Of a stretch of 43,275 bases of DNA, positions 8,623 through 16,417 are shown in pieces. The notes beneath the pieces were generated by a model. It saw nothing but the letters and a program-made list of their open reading frames with translations. It searched no databases and was not told the DNA's origin. The number at the start of each line of letters is the position of its first letter. Position 1 is the first letter of the stretch. The DNA lies in assembly GCF_900060185.1 (NCBI RefSeq), contig NZ_FIZY01000042.1, positions 1 through 43,275 of the forward strand, read 5' to 3'. Both the position numbers and the translations under genes were made by a program. The DNA is from Grimontia marina (GTDB lineage Bacteria > Pseudomonadota > Gammaproteobacteria > Enterobacterales > Vibrionaceae).

Positions 8623-9093
8623 TTAACGTGGTGTCAAACGGTGCACAACCTGATTCGAACTGCCTCGCCAAGGTAGCGAAGGATCTGCTAATGCTTTCTC
8701 GAATTTACCGTCCACCAGCACATCCACATAGTTCACCACTTCACGCTGTGCGTCGGAGAGGTTCGCTAGTGTATATCCCGTCCACATCCAAATGTCTCTG
8801 CCTTCGCATTCGTTTCTCACGCGTTGAACCAGCCTAAGAACGCTCTGTAGATTGACAGGAAGCAGCGGGTCACCACCGCTGATCGACAATCCACGACGCT
8901 TGATGCGAGTGTCATTCAAATCCGCAATGATGCGATCTTCCATCACCTGATCGAAAAGCTCGCCAGACGATGGTGACCAGGTACTTTGGTTATAGCAGCC
9001 TCGGCATTGGTGTTCGCACCCTGACACAAACAAGGTGCAACGTGTGCCTTCGCCGTTAACGACATCGACCGGATAATACTGGTGGCAGTTCAT
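8623..9093 (-). CDS. nrdG: Anaerobic ribonucleotide reductase activating protein
   Basis: A radical-SAM enzyme of 156 residues that forms the glycyl radical on NrdD. The iron-sulfur cysteines are C26, C30 and C33 (CEHQCRGCYN), followed by SGGDPLLPVN for SAM binding. The start is the ATG at 9091-9093 (MNCHQYYPVDVVNGEG), which matches family length; a longer frame reading into nrdD has no homology before this Met. It lies 10 bases after the nrdD stop, so the two are co-transcribed. It acts in the cytoplasm under anoxic growth. Confidence 0.95.
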   Translation of the reverse strand: MNCHQYYPVDVVNGEGTRCTLFVSGCEHQCRGCYNQSTWSPSSGELFDQVMEDRIIADLNDTRIKRRGLSISGGDPLLPVNLQSVLRLVQRVRNECEGRDIWMWTGYTLANLSDAQREVVNYVDVLVDGKFEKALADPSLPWRGSSNQVVHRLTPR

Positions 9094-9103
9094 TCTCGTT
9101 CGC

Positions 9104-11224
9104 TTACATGTGTTTAACGCGACGTTTAACTTCTTCCTGCTTGCCGTCGTTGAATGGGCGCGCATCCGGGCTGCCCAGGTAGCCACAGACGCGGCGGGTC
9201 ACTGACACTTTCGTTGAGTCATGGTTGCCACAGCTTGGGCAAACAAAGCCTTTGCTTGAGCAGTCAAACTCACCGGTGAAGCCACATTCGTAACACTCAT
9301 CAATTGGCGTGTTCGTGCCGTAGTATGGAACGCGCTCGTAGCTGTAGTCCCATACGTTTTCCAACGCTTCAACGTTGTGCTGAATGTTTGGATATTCACA
9401 GTAGCAAATGAAGCCGCCGTTCGCGATAACTGGGTATGCCATCTCAAAATCAATCTTGTCATACGGGTTCACTTTCTTTTCAACATCCAAGTGGAAGCTG
9501 TTGGTGTAGTAACCTTTGTCGGTGACGCCATTTACCAGCCCAAACTCTTTGGTGTCAATCTTACAGAAACGGCTACACAGGTTTTCACTTGGTGTGCTGT
9601 ACAGGCTAAAGCCATAACCGGTTTCTTCCTTCCAGCTGTCTGTCGCCGCTTTCAGGTATTTTACAATGTTCAGAGCTTTTTCGCGCAGTGCTTCTGAATC
9701 GTAAACGTGCTCTTCCACGCCATACAACGCATTCATGGTTTCGTGAATGCCGATATAACCAAGGGAAATTGAGGCACGGCCATTCTTGAAGATTTCGCTA
9801 ACGTCGTCATCAGGGTTCAAGCGAACACCACAAGCACCTTCCATGTATAGGATTGGAGCAACGCGGGCTTTCACGCCTTGAAGACGGGCAATACGAGTGT
9901 CCAGACCTTCACGGGCAACGGCTAAGACTTCATCCAACAGTTTGTAGAAGGTTTCTTCACACCCATTGGCACAAATCGCAATACGTGGCAGGTTAATCGA
10001 TACAACGCCAATGTTGTTACGGCCTTCGTGTATCAGTTCACCGTTTTCTTCATATGCAGACAAGAAGCTTCGGCAACCCATTGGGGTTTTAAATGAGCCT
10101 GTCACTTCTACCACTTTGTCAAAGTTCAGAATGTCCGGATACATGCGTTTTGACGCACATTCCAGCGCCAGCTTTTTAATGTCGTAGTTTGGCTCACCAT
10201 CGTTCAGGTTCAGGCCAGATTTCAGGCTGAACACCAGTTTCGGGAAAACGGCGGTTTTACGGTTCTTGCCCAGACCAGCAATGCGGTTACGCAAAATAGA
10301 TTGCTGAATAAGACGCGCTGCCCAGGATTCACCTAAACCAAAACCAAAGGTAACAAACGGCGTTTGACCATTTGCAGTGTGCAGCGTGTTCACTTCGTAT
10401 TCCAGCGATTGGAAAGCGTCGTAACACTCTTTTTCCGTGCGCGCGCGGGCATAACCTTCTGCATCTGGAATATCCCACTCGCGCGCTACCATCAGGTGTT
10501 TTTCGTAGCTAATCTCAACGTACGGAGCCAAGGTTTCATCAATACGGTTAATCGTGGTACCGCCATAAATATGGCTGGCTACCTGCGCGATAATTTGTGC
10601 CGTTACTGCTGTCGCGGTCTGGATGGATTTCGGCGTGTCGATTTCCGCATTCCCCATCTTGAATCCGTGCGTCAGCATGTTCTCAAGGTCAACGAGCATA
10701 CAGTTGAACATCGGGAAGAATGGTGCGTAATCCAGATCGTGGTAATGAATGTCGCCTTGCTCGTGCGCGCGAACCACCGCTTTCGGCAGCATGTACTGCT
10801 TCGCGTAGTGTTTCGCCACGATGCCCGCCAACAAGTCGCGTTGAGTTGGAATCACCTTGCTGTCTTTGTTGGCGTTCTCGTTGAGGATGTCGGAGTTAGT
10901 TTGCTCAACCAGACCACGAATTTCATGGTTCAGGCGGCTTTTCTTCTCACGAATGCTGTCACGATCATGTCGGTATTCAATGTATGCACGGGCAACCGCC
11001 TTGAATGGCCCAGCCATCAGGTGGTTTTCTACAGCATCCTGAATTTGATTGATATCCACTTCATCGCTGCGCATAAACTGCGCGAGCACGCCATCTGCTA
11101 CTGCTGCTGCATAGGCTTGATCCATGTCTTCTACTGCAAACGCCGCGCTCAGTACCGCATCCTGAATACGTTGGCGCTCGAAAGGTACGCGGCCTCCATC
11201 GCGTTTGATGACAACAGGTTTCAC
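9104..11224 (-). CDS. nrdD: Anaerobic ribonucleoside-triphosphate reductase
   Basis: This 706-residue class III reductase converts NTPs to dNTPs without oxygen. The N-terminus is an ATP-cone (VIKRDGGRVPFERQRIQDAV). The C-terminus carries the zinc site C644, C647, C662 and C665 (CYEC and CPSC) and the glycyl radical at G681 in RRVCGYLG, at the same positions as I recall for the E. coli enzyme. It is the first gene of nrdDG. The 518-base upstream region contains paired NrdR-type boxes and FNR-like sites, matching expected control by nucleotide pool and oxygen. Confidence 0.97.
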   Translation of the reverse strand: MKPVVIKRDGGRVPFERQRIQDAVLSAAFAVEDMDQAYAAAVADGVLAQFMRSDEVDINQIQDAVENHLMAGPFKAVARAYIEYRHDRDSIREKKSRLNHEIRGLVEQTNSDILNENANKDSKVIPTQRDLLAGIVAKHYAKQYMLPKAVVRAHEQGDIHYHDLDYAPFFPMFNCMLVDLENMLTHGFKMGNAEIDTPKSIQTATAVTAQIIAQVASHIYGGTTINRIDETLAPYVEISYEKHLMVAREWDIPDAEGYARARTEKECYDAFQSLEYEVNTLHTANGQTPFVTFGFGLGESWAARLIQQSILRNRIAGLGKNRKTAVFPKLVFSLKSGLNLNDGEPNYDIKKLALECASKRMYPDILNFDKVVEVTGSFKTPMGCRSFLSAYEENGELIHEGRNNIGVVSINLPRIAICANGCEETFYKLLDEVLAVAREGLDTRIARLQGVKARVAPILYMEGACGVRLNPDDDVSEIFKNGRASISLGYIGIHETMNALYGVEEHVYDSEALREKALNIVKYLKAATDSWKEETGYGFSLYSTPSENLCSRFCKIDTKEFGLVNGVTDKGYYTNSFHLDVEKKVNPYDKIDFEMAYPVIANGGFICYCEYPNIQHNVEALENVWDYSYERVPYYGTNTPIDECYECGFTGEFDCSSKGFVCPSCGNHDSTKVSVTRRVCGYLGSPDARPFNDGKQEEVKRRVKHM

Positions 11225-11362
11225 AAATAGCTCCTCAACAAATAGGCCCTCTTTTACTGCAAGGGAAAGAAAATCAGGTTGACCACTTTGGCTAGTAAGT
11301 AGTCGTCACGTCTGGGAAAGTAGTCAGCCATATCCATGAAAAAGCGCGCCATTTCGCGTTAG

Positions 11363-11376
11363 TTGATCGAAATCGA
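11363..11376. promoter_or_regulatory. FNR-like site
   Basis: TTGATCGAAATCGA matches the FNR consensus TTGAT-N4-ATCAA at 9 of 10 fixed positions. It lies about 140 bases upstream of the nrdD start codon. Confidence 0.5.
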
Positions 11377-11432
11377 ACAAGGATCCAGCAAGATCCAATC
11401 GACCTACACGCAAATGTGAATGGCGTCAAGAA

Positions 11433-11448
11433 ATACCAAATATGGGCG
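11433..11448. promoter_or_regulatory. NrdR-type box, weaker copy
   Basis: ATACCAAATATGGGCG shares the central C-x-A-x-ATAT core with the box at 11464. The start-to-start distance is 31 bases, which leaves a 15-base linker as is usual for paired NrdR boxes. Confidence 0.5.
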
Positions 11449-11463
11449 AATTCAAAGCTAGGA

Positions 11464-11479
11464 CTACAATATGTGGTGT
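11464..11479. promoter_or_regulatory. NrdR-type box, stronger copy
   Basis: CTACAATATGTGGTGT fits the NrdR box consensus acaCwAtATaTwgtgt at most positions. NrdR is the ATP/dATP-sensing repressor of ribonucleotide reductase genes, so its presence ahead of nrdDG is expected. It lies about 240 bases from the nrdD start, implying a long leader or a distal promoter. Confidence 0.62.
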
Positions 11480-11507
11480 ATTAGACCGTCGAGCTGAACG
11501 GGATACT

Positions 11508-11521
11508 TTGATTTAGATCAT
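11508..11521. promoter_or_regulatory. FNR-like site
   Basis: TTGATTTAGATCAT matches TTGAT-N4-ATCAA at 9 of 10 fixed positions. It lies upstream of the NrdR boxes relative to nrdD, a suitable position for anaerobic activation. Confidence 0.55.
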
Positions 11522-11742
11522 GGCCTAGGGGGATGCGATTTCTATCTAGTCGATTAGTGTGGACAAACTTCAAGAAATGAAAAAAGCCTGTCAAATTTTG
11601 CTACAGACTCCCCAAATTCTTTATGTTGTAAAAACTGTGCGATACCGTATGTACTACTATGAGCTTGAAAGCCTTGTATTTTCTGACTCTCAGCTCACCT
11701 ATTTTAAGAACAAATACTTAGTAACCACTTAGCAACCATTTA

Positions 11743-12702
11743 ATGAATTCAGCGAGCCCATCAAGACAGCGTATTTTATTCAGGCGGACCATAGGTTCTT
11801 GGCTTGCTTTTGTGGTGCCCGTGGTAATGCTGTTGCAGGTTTCCAGTGCGTATGCTTCCTTGTCTGTCGCTACCTGGAACATGGAATGGCTGAGTGATAA
11901 AGATGACATCATTCAAAGTAAACGAACGCCTGAAGATTACTTGATGATGCAAACCGTCTCTTCAGTGATTGATGCCGACTTAATTGCTTTTCAGGAAGTG
12001 GACAGCGAAACCTCTCTGGCAAAGGTGCTAAACCCTGACGAGTATGATTATTACTTTTCCGATCGCTCAAAGTATTTCAAGAAGAGTCGCCGCAGCCAAC
12101 AGTTCACTGGCTGGGCAGTCAAAAAAGGCATCAAGGTCATCGACCATCAGGATTATCAGCCGCTCAGTTTACCCACTTTCCTATCTAGGGGTGATTTGCG
12201 TTATGGTGCATATATCGAAGTGGTACGCGAAAACCAACCTTCCCTGCATCTTCTTTCCATTCATCTAAAATCAGGCTGTTTCGAAACGCCTGTCCGTCGC
12301 AACAACAGTTGTAAGAAACTCGATAAGCAAATCGAAGCCCTTGGGATCTGGATTAACGCTCGCATCGAACTCGGGCAGGAGTTTGTGATTGCCGGAGATT
12401 TTAACCACTACATGAACGAAAAGAACGAGTGGGTGTGGAAGCAGCTTATTAAGGAAGTGGGCGAAGATAATCTGGTAAAACTGACTCACGATACGGATGC
12501 GAAGTGCAAAGCGAGAAAATACAACTATCGCACCAAGCGTTGGGAGCATGTTGTTTACCGCAAACTCATCGATCACATCGTCGTTAGTCCTGGCGCAGTA
12601 CCACTGTCAAATATGCCGGAGCCGCGTCAATATCAATACTCTTATCACGCTGTGGCGACTTATCGTCTTTCCGATCACTGTCCTGTGATTGTCGACTTGT
12701 AG
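11743..12702 (+). CDS. Secreted endonuclease/exonuclease/phosphatase (EEP) family protein
   Basis: The 319-residue product has an N-terminal basic stretch and hydrophobic segment (about 17-38, ending SSAYAS), best read as a signal peptide. The mature part is an EEP fold: SVATWNMEWLSD (metal-binding Asn), AFQEVDS (metal-binding Glu), IHLKSGCF, AGDFNHYMNE, and DHIVVS with the terminal Asp-His pair SDHCPVIVDL. Such enzymes are Mg-dependent phosphodiesterases that act on DNA, RNA or phospholipids; export points to extracellular or periplasmic nuclease-like activity. The start codon has only a weak ribosome site, so a different start within the first 30 residues is possible. Confidence 0.85.
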   Translation: MNSASPSRQRILFRRTIGSWLAFVVPVVMLLQVSSAYASLSVATWNMEWLSDKDDIIQSKRTPEDYLMMQTVSSVIDADLIAFQEVDSETSLAKVLNPDEYDYYFSDRSKYFKKSRRSQQFTGWAVKKGIKVIDHQDYQPLSLPTFLSRGDLRYGAYIEVVRENQPSLHLLSIHLKSGCFETPVRRNNSCKKLDKQIEALGIWINARIELGQEFVIAGDFNHYMNEKNEWVWKQLIKEVGEDNLVKLTHDTDAKCKARKYNYRTKRWEHVVYRKLIDHIVVSPGAVPLSNMPEPRQYQYSYHAVATYRLSDHCPVIVDL

Positions 12703-12826
12703 TTTTCTGATAAAAACCCCAAATGCCCCTTTTTGCGGCGCTTTAAAGCCGCTCTGACATCTCACTGACAATACAAGCAATACCCGCATTTACAATGCGC
12801 TAAAACGAGAACAACGGAACACCGAA

Positions 12827-13129
12827 ATGACTTTTTCCAAAGCACCTTTGCTTGCTGCTGCCCTGCTGATTTCTTCTCCCTCTTTTGCTGCACCAGAATT
12901 GGTTCCTGCCACCATGCTAGATTACGGACACTACGAAAAGGTAGAAGAAGTGACCATTCATGGCGACATCAACCAGAACATTGTTAATCTGGCCGAATCC
13001 AACTTGACTGACAAAGACGCTGATCTGTTTGTGATTGACGAAATCAGTGAAGACATCGACCGCAATATGTTGGTATTGGACGTGTCTTTGTATAACGACC
13101 TGAACGACGGTTTGGTTAAGGCTAAATAA
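12827..13129 (+). CDS. Small periplasmic protein, possibly DUF1471/BhsA-like
   Basis: A 100-residue product with a clear signal peptide (about 1-21, SPSFA|AP). The mature part of about 79 residues has a strand-helix-strand-strand pattern: VEEVTIHGDINQNIVNLAE, then KDADLFVIDEIS, then RNMLVLDVSLYND. This is reminiscent of DUF1471 (YdgH/BhsA/McbA) domains, in which a small stress-related envelope protein ends in an 'xAxIYK' strand. The resemblance is weak and function cannot be assigned. A small hairpin follows at 13138-13150. Confidence 0.6.
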   Translation: MTFSKAPLLAAALLISSPSFAAPELVPATMLDYGHYEKVEEVTIHGDINQNIVNLAESNLTDKDADLFVIDEISEDIDRNMLVLDVSLYNDLNDGLVKAK

Positions 13130-13137
13130 GCATCAAA

Positions 13138-13156
13138 GCGTTTTCAACGCGGTTTT
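13138..13156 (+). terminator. Short terminator-like hairpin
   Basis: GCGTT (13138-13142) pairs with AACGC (13146-13150) around TTC, followed by GGTTTT. The stem is only 5 bp, so it may be a weak terminator for the small periplasmic protein gene. Confidence 0.4.
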
Positions 13157-13212
13157 AGTGGTTGTCCTTTCGTTGTAGAATCTCTGCACGTGAAGGACAA
13201 CAATAAAATACA

Positions 13213-14028
13213 ATGATTACTGGCACTCTGAGCAAAATGAAAAGCACGCTGGATAACGGCGTGAATTACTCCCTTCCTGTTGGTGACACCGACATTTCCC
13301 TGAACTCCCTGATTGGCAAATCTCTTACACTGACGTACACAGGCAATATCTATTGCGATGCTTGTGGTAACAAAACCAACAAGAGTTTCAGCCAGGGTCA
13401 CTGTTTCCCCTGCACTAAGCGACTGGCACGTTGTGATATGTGCATCCTGAAACCGGAAACCTGCCACTTTGCTGAAGGCACTTGTCGTGAGCCTGAGTGG
13501 GCAGAACAGTTCTGTATGACCGACCATGTGGTTTACCTTTCAAATACTTCAGGTTTGAAGGTCGGCATTACCCGTGCGAATCAGATCCCGACCCGTTGGG
13601 TTGATCAAGGCGCGACACAAGCACTGCCAATTCTGAAGGTAAAAAGCCGTCATCTGTCTGGTTTGGTGGAAATTGCGATTGCGGAATTTCTGGCAGATAA
13701 AACCAATTGGCGGGCGATGCTTAAAGGTGACAATGTTGAGTTGGATTTGCATGAAGAGGCGCGCCGACTGCTGCCACAAATTGATGCCAAGATTTACAGC
13801 CTGCGCCTGCAATATGGTTTTGACGCCGTTGAACCGATTCAAAACGACATCATCGACATCAGCTTTCCGGTGACGGAATACCCAACCAAGATTACGTCAC
13901 TGAACTTCGATAAAGATCCTGTGGTTTCCGGTGTATTGAAAGGTATTAAAGGCCAGTATCTGATCTTCGATACCGGTGTGATTAATATCCGCAAATTCAC
14001 CAGCTACGAAGTGACGGCAGAATATTAA
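13213..14028 (+). CDS. DUF2797 protein with Cys-rich zinc-like N-terminus
   Basis: This 271-residue protein belongs to the DUF2797 family. Residues about 51-97 hold a dense cysteine/histidine set: CDAC, CFPC, CDMC, then C...H and C...C (IYCDACGNK, GHCFPCTK, RCDMC), consistent with two zinc sites. Next comes VVYLSNTSGLKVGITRANQIPTRWVDQGA (near 110-137), which resembles the core of GIY-YIG/T5orf172-type nuclease domains (strand, K-x-G-I-T, R-W). This suggests a nucleic-acid-related role, but none has been shown to my knowledge. The gene is monocistronic and cytoplasmic. Confidence 0.82.
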   Translation: MITGTLSKMKSTLDNGVNYSLPVGDTDISLNSLIGKSLTLTYTGNIYCDACGNKTNKSFSQGHCFPCTKRLARCDMCILKPETCHFAEGTCREPEWAEQFCMTDHVVYLSNTSGLKVGITRANQIPTRWVDQGATQALPILKVKSRHLSGLVEIAIAEFLADKTNWRAMLKGDNVELDLHEEARRLLPQIDAKIYSLRLQYGFDAVEPIQNDIIDISFPVTEYPTKITSLNFDKDPVVSGVLKGIKGQYLIFDTGVINIRKFTSYEVTAEY

Positions 14029-14068
14029 TCGAAGGCTCCTCCTTCCATTAGGCAGGGGGAGCTTTTCG
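14029..14068. terminator. Bidirectional terminator between DUF2797 gene and minus-strand gene
   Basis: TCGAAGGCTCCTCC pairs imperfectly with GGGGGAGCTTTTCGA around the loop near 14043-14053. It separates two converging genes. Confidence 0.7.
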
Positions 14069-14071
14069 AAA

Positions 14072-14425
14072 CTATTTCAGTGTGACCTTAAACTGCTTTC
14101 CACCCCAGCCATGCACGCTGTCATGGGCTTCCACATACACTTCTGCAATCTCTTCCGGAATCATTACACCTGAAAGGCTGCGGGTGAAGGGTTGCTCGTT
14201 GACATGGGGATGGTGTAGCACCCGCGTTCCCAGCACTTCGCCATCTGCGGTGACAACTCGCCAGGCATCGGCATAGTGTTCCCAACCTTCATCGGCATGT
14301 TCGACAGTGGCAGAAAAACGGTAAGACTCACCACTTTTAGTCGCTGTCGCGTTCACAACATCAGCCTTGCCAGCCCAAGCGGCTCCCGCAAAGAACATTA
14401 AACTTGCAGCGATCAGTCTTTTCAT
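14072..14425 (-). CDS. Conserved periplasmic hypothetical protein
   Basis: The 117-residue product begins with a signal peptide (MKRLIAASLMFFAGAAWA|GKAD). The mature domain looks all-beta: SYRFSATVEHADEGWEHYADAWRVV, then RVLHHPHVNEQPFTRSL and VYVEAHDSVHGWGGKQFKVTLK. The His-rich HHPHVNEQPF segment and the terminal HDSVHGWGG could bind a metal, which is speculation. I do not recognise a named family. The start has a good AAGGACG ribosome site. It follows the DUF3389 gene by 15 bases on the same strand and may be the last gene of the ydiI-DUF3389 operon. Confidence 0.7.
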   Translation of the reverse strand: MKRLIAASLMFFAGAAWAGKADVVNATATKSGESYRFSATVEHADEGWEHYADAWRVVTADGEVLGTRVLHHPHVNEQPFTRSLSGVMIPEEIAEVYVEAHDSVHGWGGKQFKVTLK

Positions 14426-14439
14426 TTTTCCGTCCTTTT

Positions 14440-14670
14440 CTAGCGTTTAATGGCGATCCCTGTCGCTTCTGACACAGCATTCAGGTTTTCTTCTGAACCT
14501 AATGACAAGCTCCAATTCACCGTACCGCCATTGGCAATCAGCATACAGGGCGCGCCCAGCAGGCTGATATCATCAGTCTGTGCCTGAAGCGTCATCTGGT
14601 TTTCCTGAAACTTCACCATCACTTCATGCATGGTGGCAATCACACGGCCACCGGGAATCGTAATCACCAT
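14440..14670 (-). CDS. DUF3389 family protein
   Basis: A 76-residue protein with the start set at the ATG at 14668-14670 (MVITIPGGRVIATMHEVMVK), two bases after the thioesterase stop; a longer upstream frame lies inside the thioesterase gene and lacks support. The ribosome site GGGAAATAG spans the upstream stop, suggesting translational coupling. DUF3389 is a short beta-rich family I know from Vibrionaceae, with no known function. Its tight coupling to a YdiI-type thioesterase is the only functional hint. Confidence 0.7.
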   Translation of the reverse strand: MVITIPGGRVIATMHEVMVKFQENQMTLQAQTDDISLLGAPCMLIANGGTVNWSLSLGSEENLNAVSEATGIAIKR

Positions 14671-14672
14671 GA

Positions 14673-15101
14673 CTATTTCCCTTTGTGCTGCAGCACCGCC
14701 ATGGTCAGACGGCTTGTACACACTAAACGGCCGCGCTCGTCAGTTATTTCAATCTGCCATACCTGTGTGGTCGCGCCCATGTGAATCGCTTTGGCTGTTC
14801 CTGTGACGTGACCTGAACGCATAGCACGAATATGGTTAGCGTTAATATCCAGACCGACACAGTACTTGTTTTCTTCCACTGCCATATTGGCTGCCAGTGA
14901 ACCTAAGGTTTCTGCAAGCACCACTGACGCGCCACCATGCAACATACCTAATGGCTGATGCGTTCGGGAATCTACCGGCATCGTGCCCGTGAGGCTGTCA
15001 TCACTGAATTCGGTGTAAACAATACCGAGATGTTCCACCAAGGTGTTTTTCGAAGTGGCATTCAAGCCTTCAAGTGAAATGGGTTTCTTCCAGATAGACA
15101 A
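14673..15101 (-). CDS. menI: Hotdog-fold acyl-CoA thioesterase, YdiI/MenI-like
   Basis: The sequence closely follows E. coli YdiI: IWKKPISLEGLNATSKNTLVEHLGIVY, then PVDSRTHQPLGMLHGGASVVLAETLGS, with the catalytic Glu in LAETLGS and the HGG substrate loop. YdiI hydrolyses 1,4-dihydroxy-2-naphthoyl-CoA in menaquinone synthesis and other acyl/benzoyl-CoAs. I set the start at the TTG at 15099-15101 because AAGGGA lies 6 bases upstream and the product (MSIWKKP) then matches the family N-terminus; an in-frame TTG 15 bases further upstream has no ribosome site. No men genes are in the window, so the physiological substrate is open. Confidence 0.85.
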   Translation of the reverse strand: MSIWKKPISLEGLNATSKNTLVEHLGIVYTEFSDDSLTGTMPVDSRTHQPLGMLHGGASVVLAETLGSLAANMAVEENKYCVGLDINANHIRAMRSGHVTGTAKAIHMGATTQVWQIEITDERGRLVCTSRLTMAVLQHKGK

Positions 15102-15241
15102 AACAAGTCCCTTCAATGATTTTTATGGTTTTAGCTATTATCTTTGTTGTCATTGCCTTTCGCTACCGGCTTCTATCGCAATCGGTGACATTTAAGGCTC
15201 TCCAAGGGTCTTTGTTGTTTAAATCAGGTCTATCGATGATT

Positions 15242-15507
15242 TATACCCAAACAACCTGAAGATGCAGGATTCAGCGAGATTGACTGGCGTTGTGATCGCG
15301 GCGTTCCTTTGCAGTTGTAGTCATCTCCATCAAAAAGGAACAACAATGAGCACGACGTCAGTCAACTCGCCCAAAGGGAGGCCCTCAAAGCGCCCACTTC
15401 TTCGTTAAATTCCACGGAAATAGGATGACTATTCCTCGCGGAATTTGCCTCGAATTGAACGCATTGATGACCTCTGAATGCGAGTATCTTCAGGTTGTTT
15501 GGGTATA
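15242..15507. mobile_element. 266-bp MITE-like element with 22-bp perfect terminal inverted repeats
   Basis: The left arm begins TATACCCAAACAACCTGAAG (15242) and its exact 22-base complement ends at 15507. The interior has no long gene. At 15346-15408 it holds a 20-codon open frame with a good ribosome site (AAAAAGGAAC), which may be the shortened 5' end of a lost transposase gene. The right end reaches 40 bases from the M48 protease start. A 47-bp form with the same ends is at 5200-5246. No target duplication could be defined. Confidence 0.78.
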
Positions 15508-15547
15508 CTATATAGCCAGGATTATTAAGGGCTTAAGGAATAGCGTT

Positions 15548-16357
15548 ATGAAAATCAACAAAATCAAATATACAGCCGTTGCTGCGCTGTTGAGTGCGTT
15601 GATTGCGGGTTGTACGACTTCGCCAACCGGACGCAGCCAGTTTATTCTCGTCTCGGGTACAGAGATGGCGACACTGGGTGCTCAATCTTTTTCTGAATTG
15701 AAACAAAACGAGAAAATCAGCACGGACAAAAAGACCAATGCTTACGTGCAGTGCGTAACCGATGCGATTTTGGAAGTGACGCCACCCCAGCCGGATTTTG
15801 ATAAATGGGAAGTGGTGGTTTTCGACAGCGATCAGGTCAACGCCTTCGCTTTGCCTGGCGGTAAAATCGGTGTGTATACCGGACTACTTAAAGTAGCAAA
15901 GACGCAAGATCAACTGGCTTCAGTCATCGGTCACGAAATTGGCCATGTGATGGCAAACCATGGTAGCGAGCGCGTTTCCAGCTCACTGGCTGCCAACAGT
16001 GCCCTTCAAATTACCAGCATTGCACTTGGCGCCTCCGGAACTGCTGATGCAGATCTCATCATGGCAGGCTTAGGGGTTGGTGTGAACGTGGGGGTTTTGT
16101 TGCCGTTCAGCCGTACTCACGAATCTGAATCAGATTTGATTGGCGTAAGACTGATGAACGAAGCAGGCTTCGATCCTAACCAAAGTGTTTCCTTATGGCG
16201 CAATATGTCGAAGGCTTCGGGTGGTGCGCCGCCGGAGATCCTTTCCACTCACCCCTCACACGACACCCGAATTGCTGACTTACAAGCAGCCATCAGCGAA
16301 TTACCCTCTCAAACCCGCAAAGCACCAAACTGTGGCAGCCCGAACCTGTTTGGTTAG
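15548..16357 (+). CDS. M48-family metalloprotease lipoprotein (LoiP-like)
   Basis: A 269-residue lipoprotein: the signal peptide ends with lipobox LIAG|C (C22). The catalytic zinc motif is H129-E130-I-G-H133 in SVIGHEIGHVMANHGSER, and the third ligand is probably E192 in THESESDLIG. This class (LoiP/BepA/YcaL relatives) degrades or maintains outer-membrane proteins from the periplasm. The start is set at 15548, preceded by AAGGAATAGCG; an upstream in-frame extension to 15425 lies inside the miniature element and is not credible as protein. The TIR end of that element carries a TATACT sequence that could serve as -10. Confidence 0.9.
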   Translation: MKINKIKYTAVAALLSALIAGCTTSPTGRSQFILVSGTEMATLGAQSFSELKQNEKISTDKKTNAYVQCVTDAILEVTPPQPDFDKWEVVVFDSDQVNAFALPGGKIGVYTGLLKVAKTQDQLASVIGHEIGHVMANHGSERVSSSLAANSALQITSIALGASGTADADLIMAGLGVGVNVGVLLPFSRTHESESDLIGVRLMNEAGFDPNQSVSLWRNMSKASGGAPPEILSTHPSHDTRIADLQAAISELPSQTRKAPNCGSPNLFG

Positions 16358-16373
16358 TAAAATCTCACCAACA

Positions 16374-16404
16374 AAAATGCCAGCGACAACGCTGGCATTT
16401 TTTC
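16374..16404. terminator. Bidirectional terminator between M48 protease and PAS gene
   Basis: AAAATGCCAGCG pairs with CGCTGGCATTTT around a four-base loop, with T-runs on both strands. It separates two converging genes. Confidence 0.85.
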
Positions 16405-16417
16405 GTTCTAACGGCTG

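Larger units (their letters stand above)
11225..11742. other. 518-bp regulatory intergenic region between nrdD and an EEP-family gene
   Basis: No gene was recognised. The nrdD side holds two FNR-like sites and two NrdR-type boxes, annotated separately. The part from about 11560 to 11742 precedes the divergent gene at 11743 and holds no site I can name. Confidence 0.6.

Noticed and set aside
10364-11230. 288-codon open frame on the plus strand opposite nrdD
   Set aside because: It is antisense to a clearly conserved nrdD and its translation (rich in F, V, R, H) resembles no protein family; a shadow of codon bias.
11340-11362. Attenuator-type hairpin upstream of nrdD
   Set aside because: Only a 4-bp CGCG stem can form before the T-run on the minus strand; too weak to call.
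12737-12754. Terminator after the EEP-family gene
   Set aside because: GCGGC/GCCGC gives a 5-bp stem with no following T-run; not enough to annotate.
15425-15547. N-terminal extension of the M48 protease
   Set aside because: It lies mostly inside the miniature element, lacks a ribosome site at its start, and the lipoprotein signal begins at 15548.
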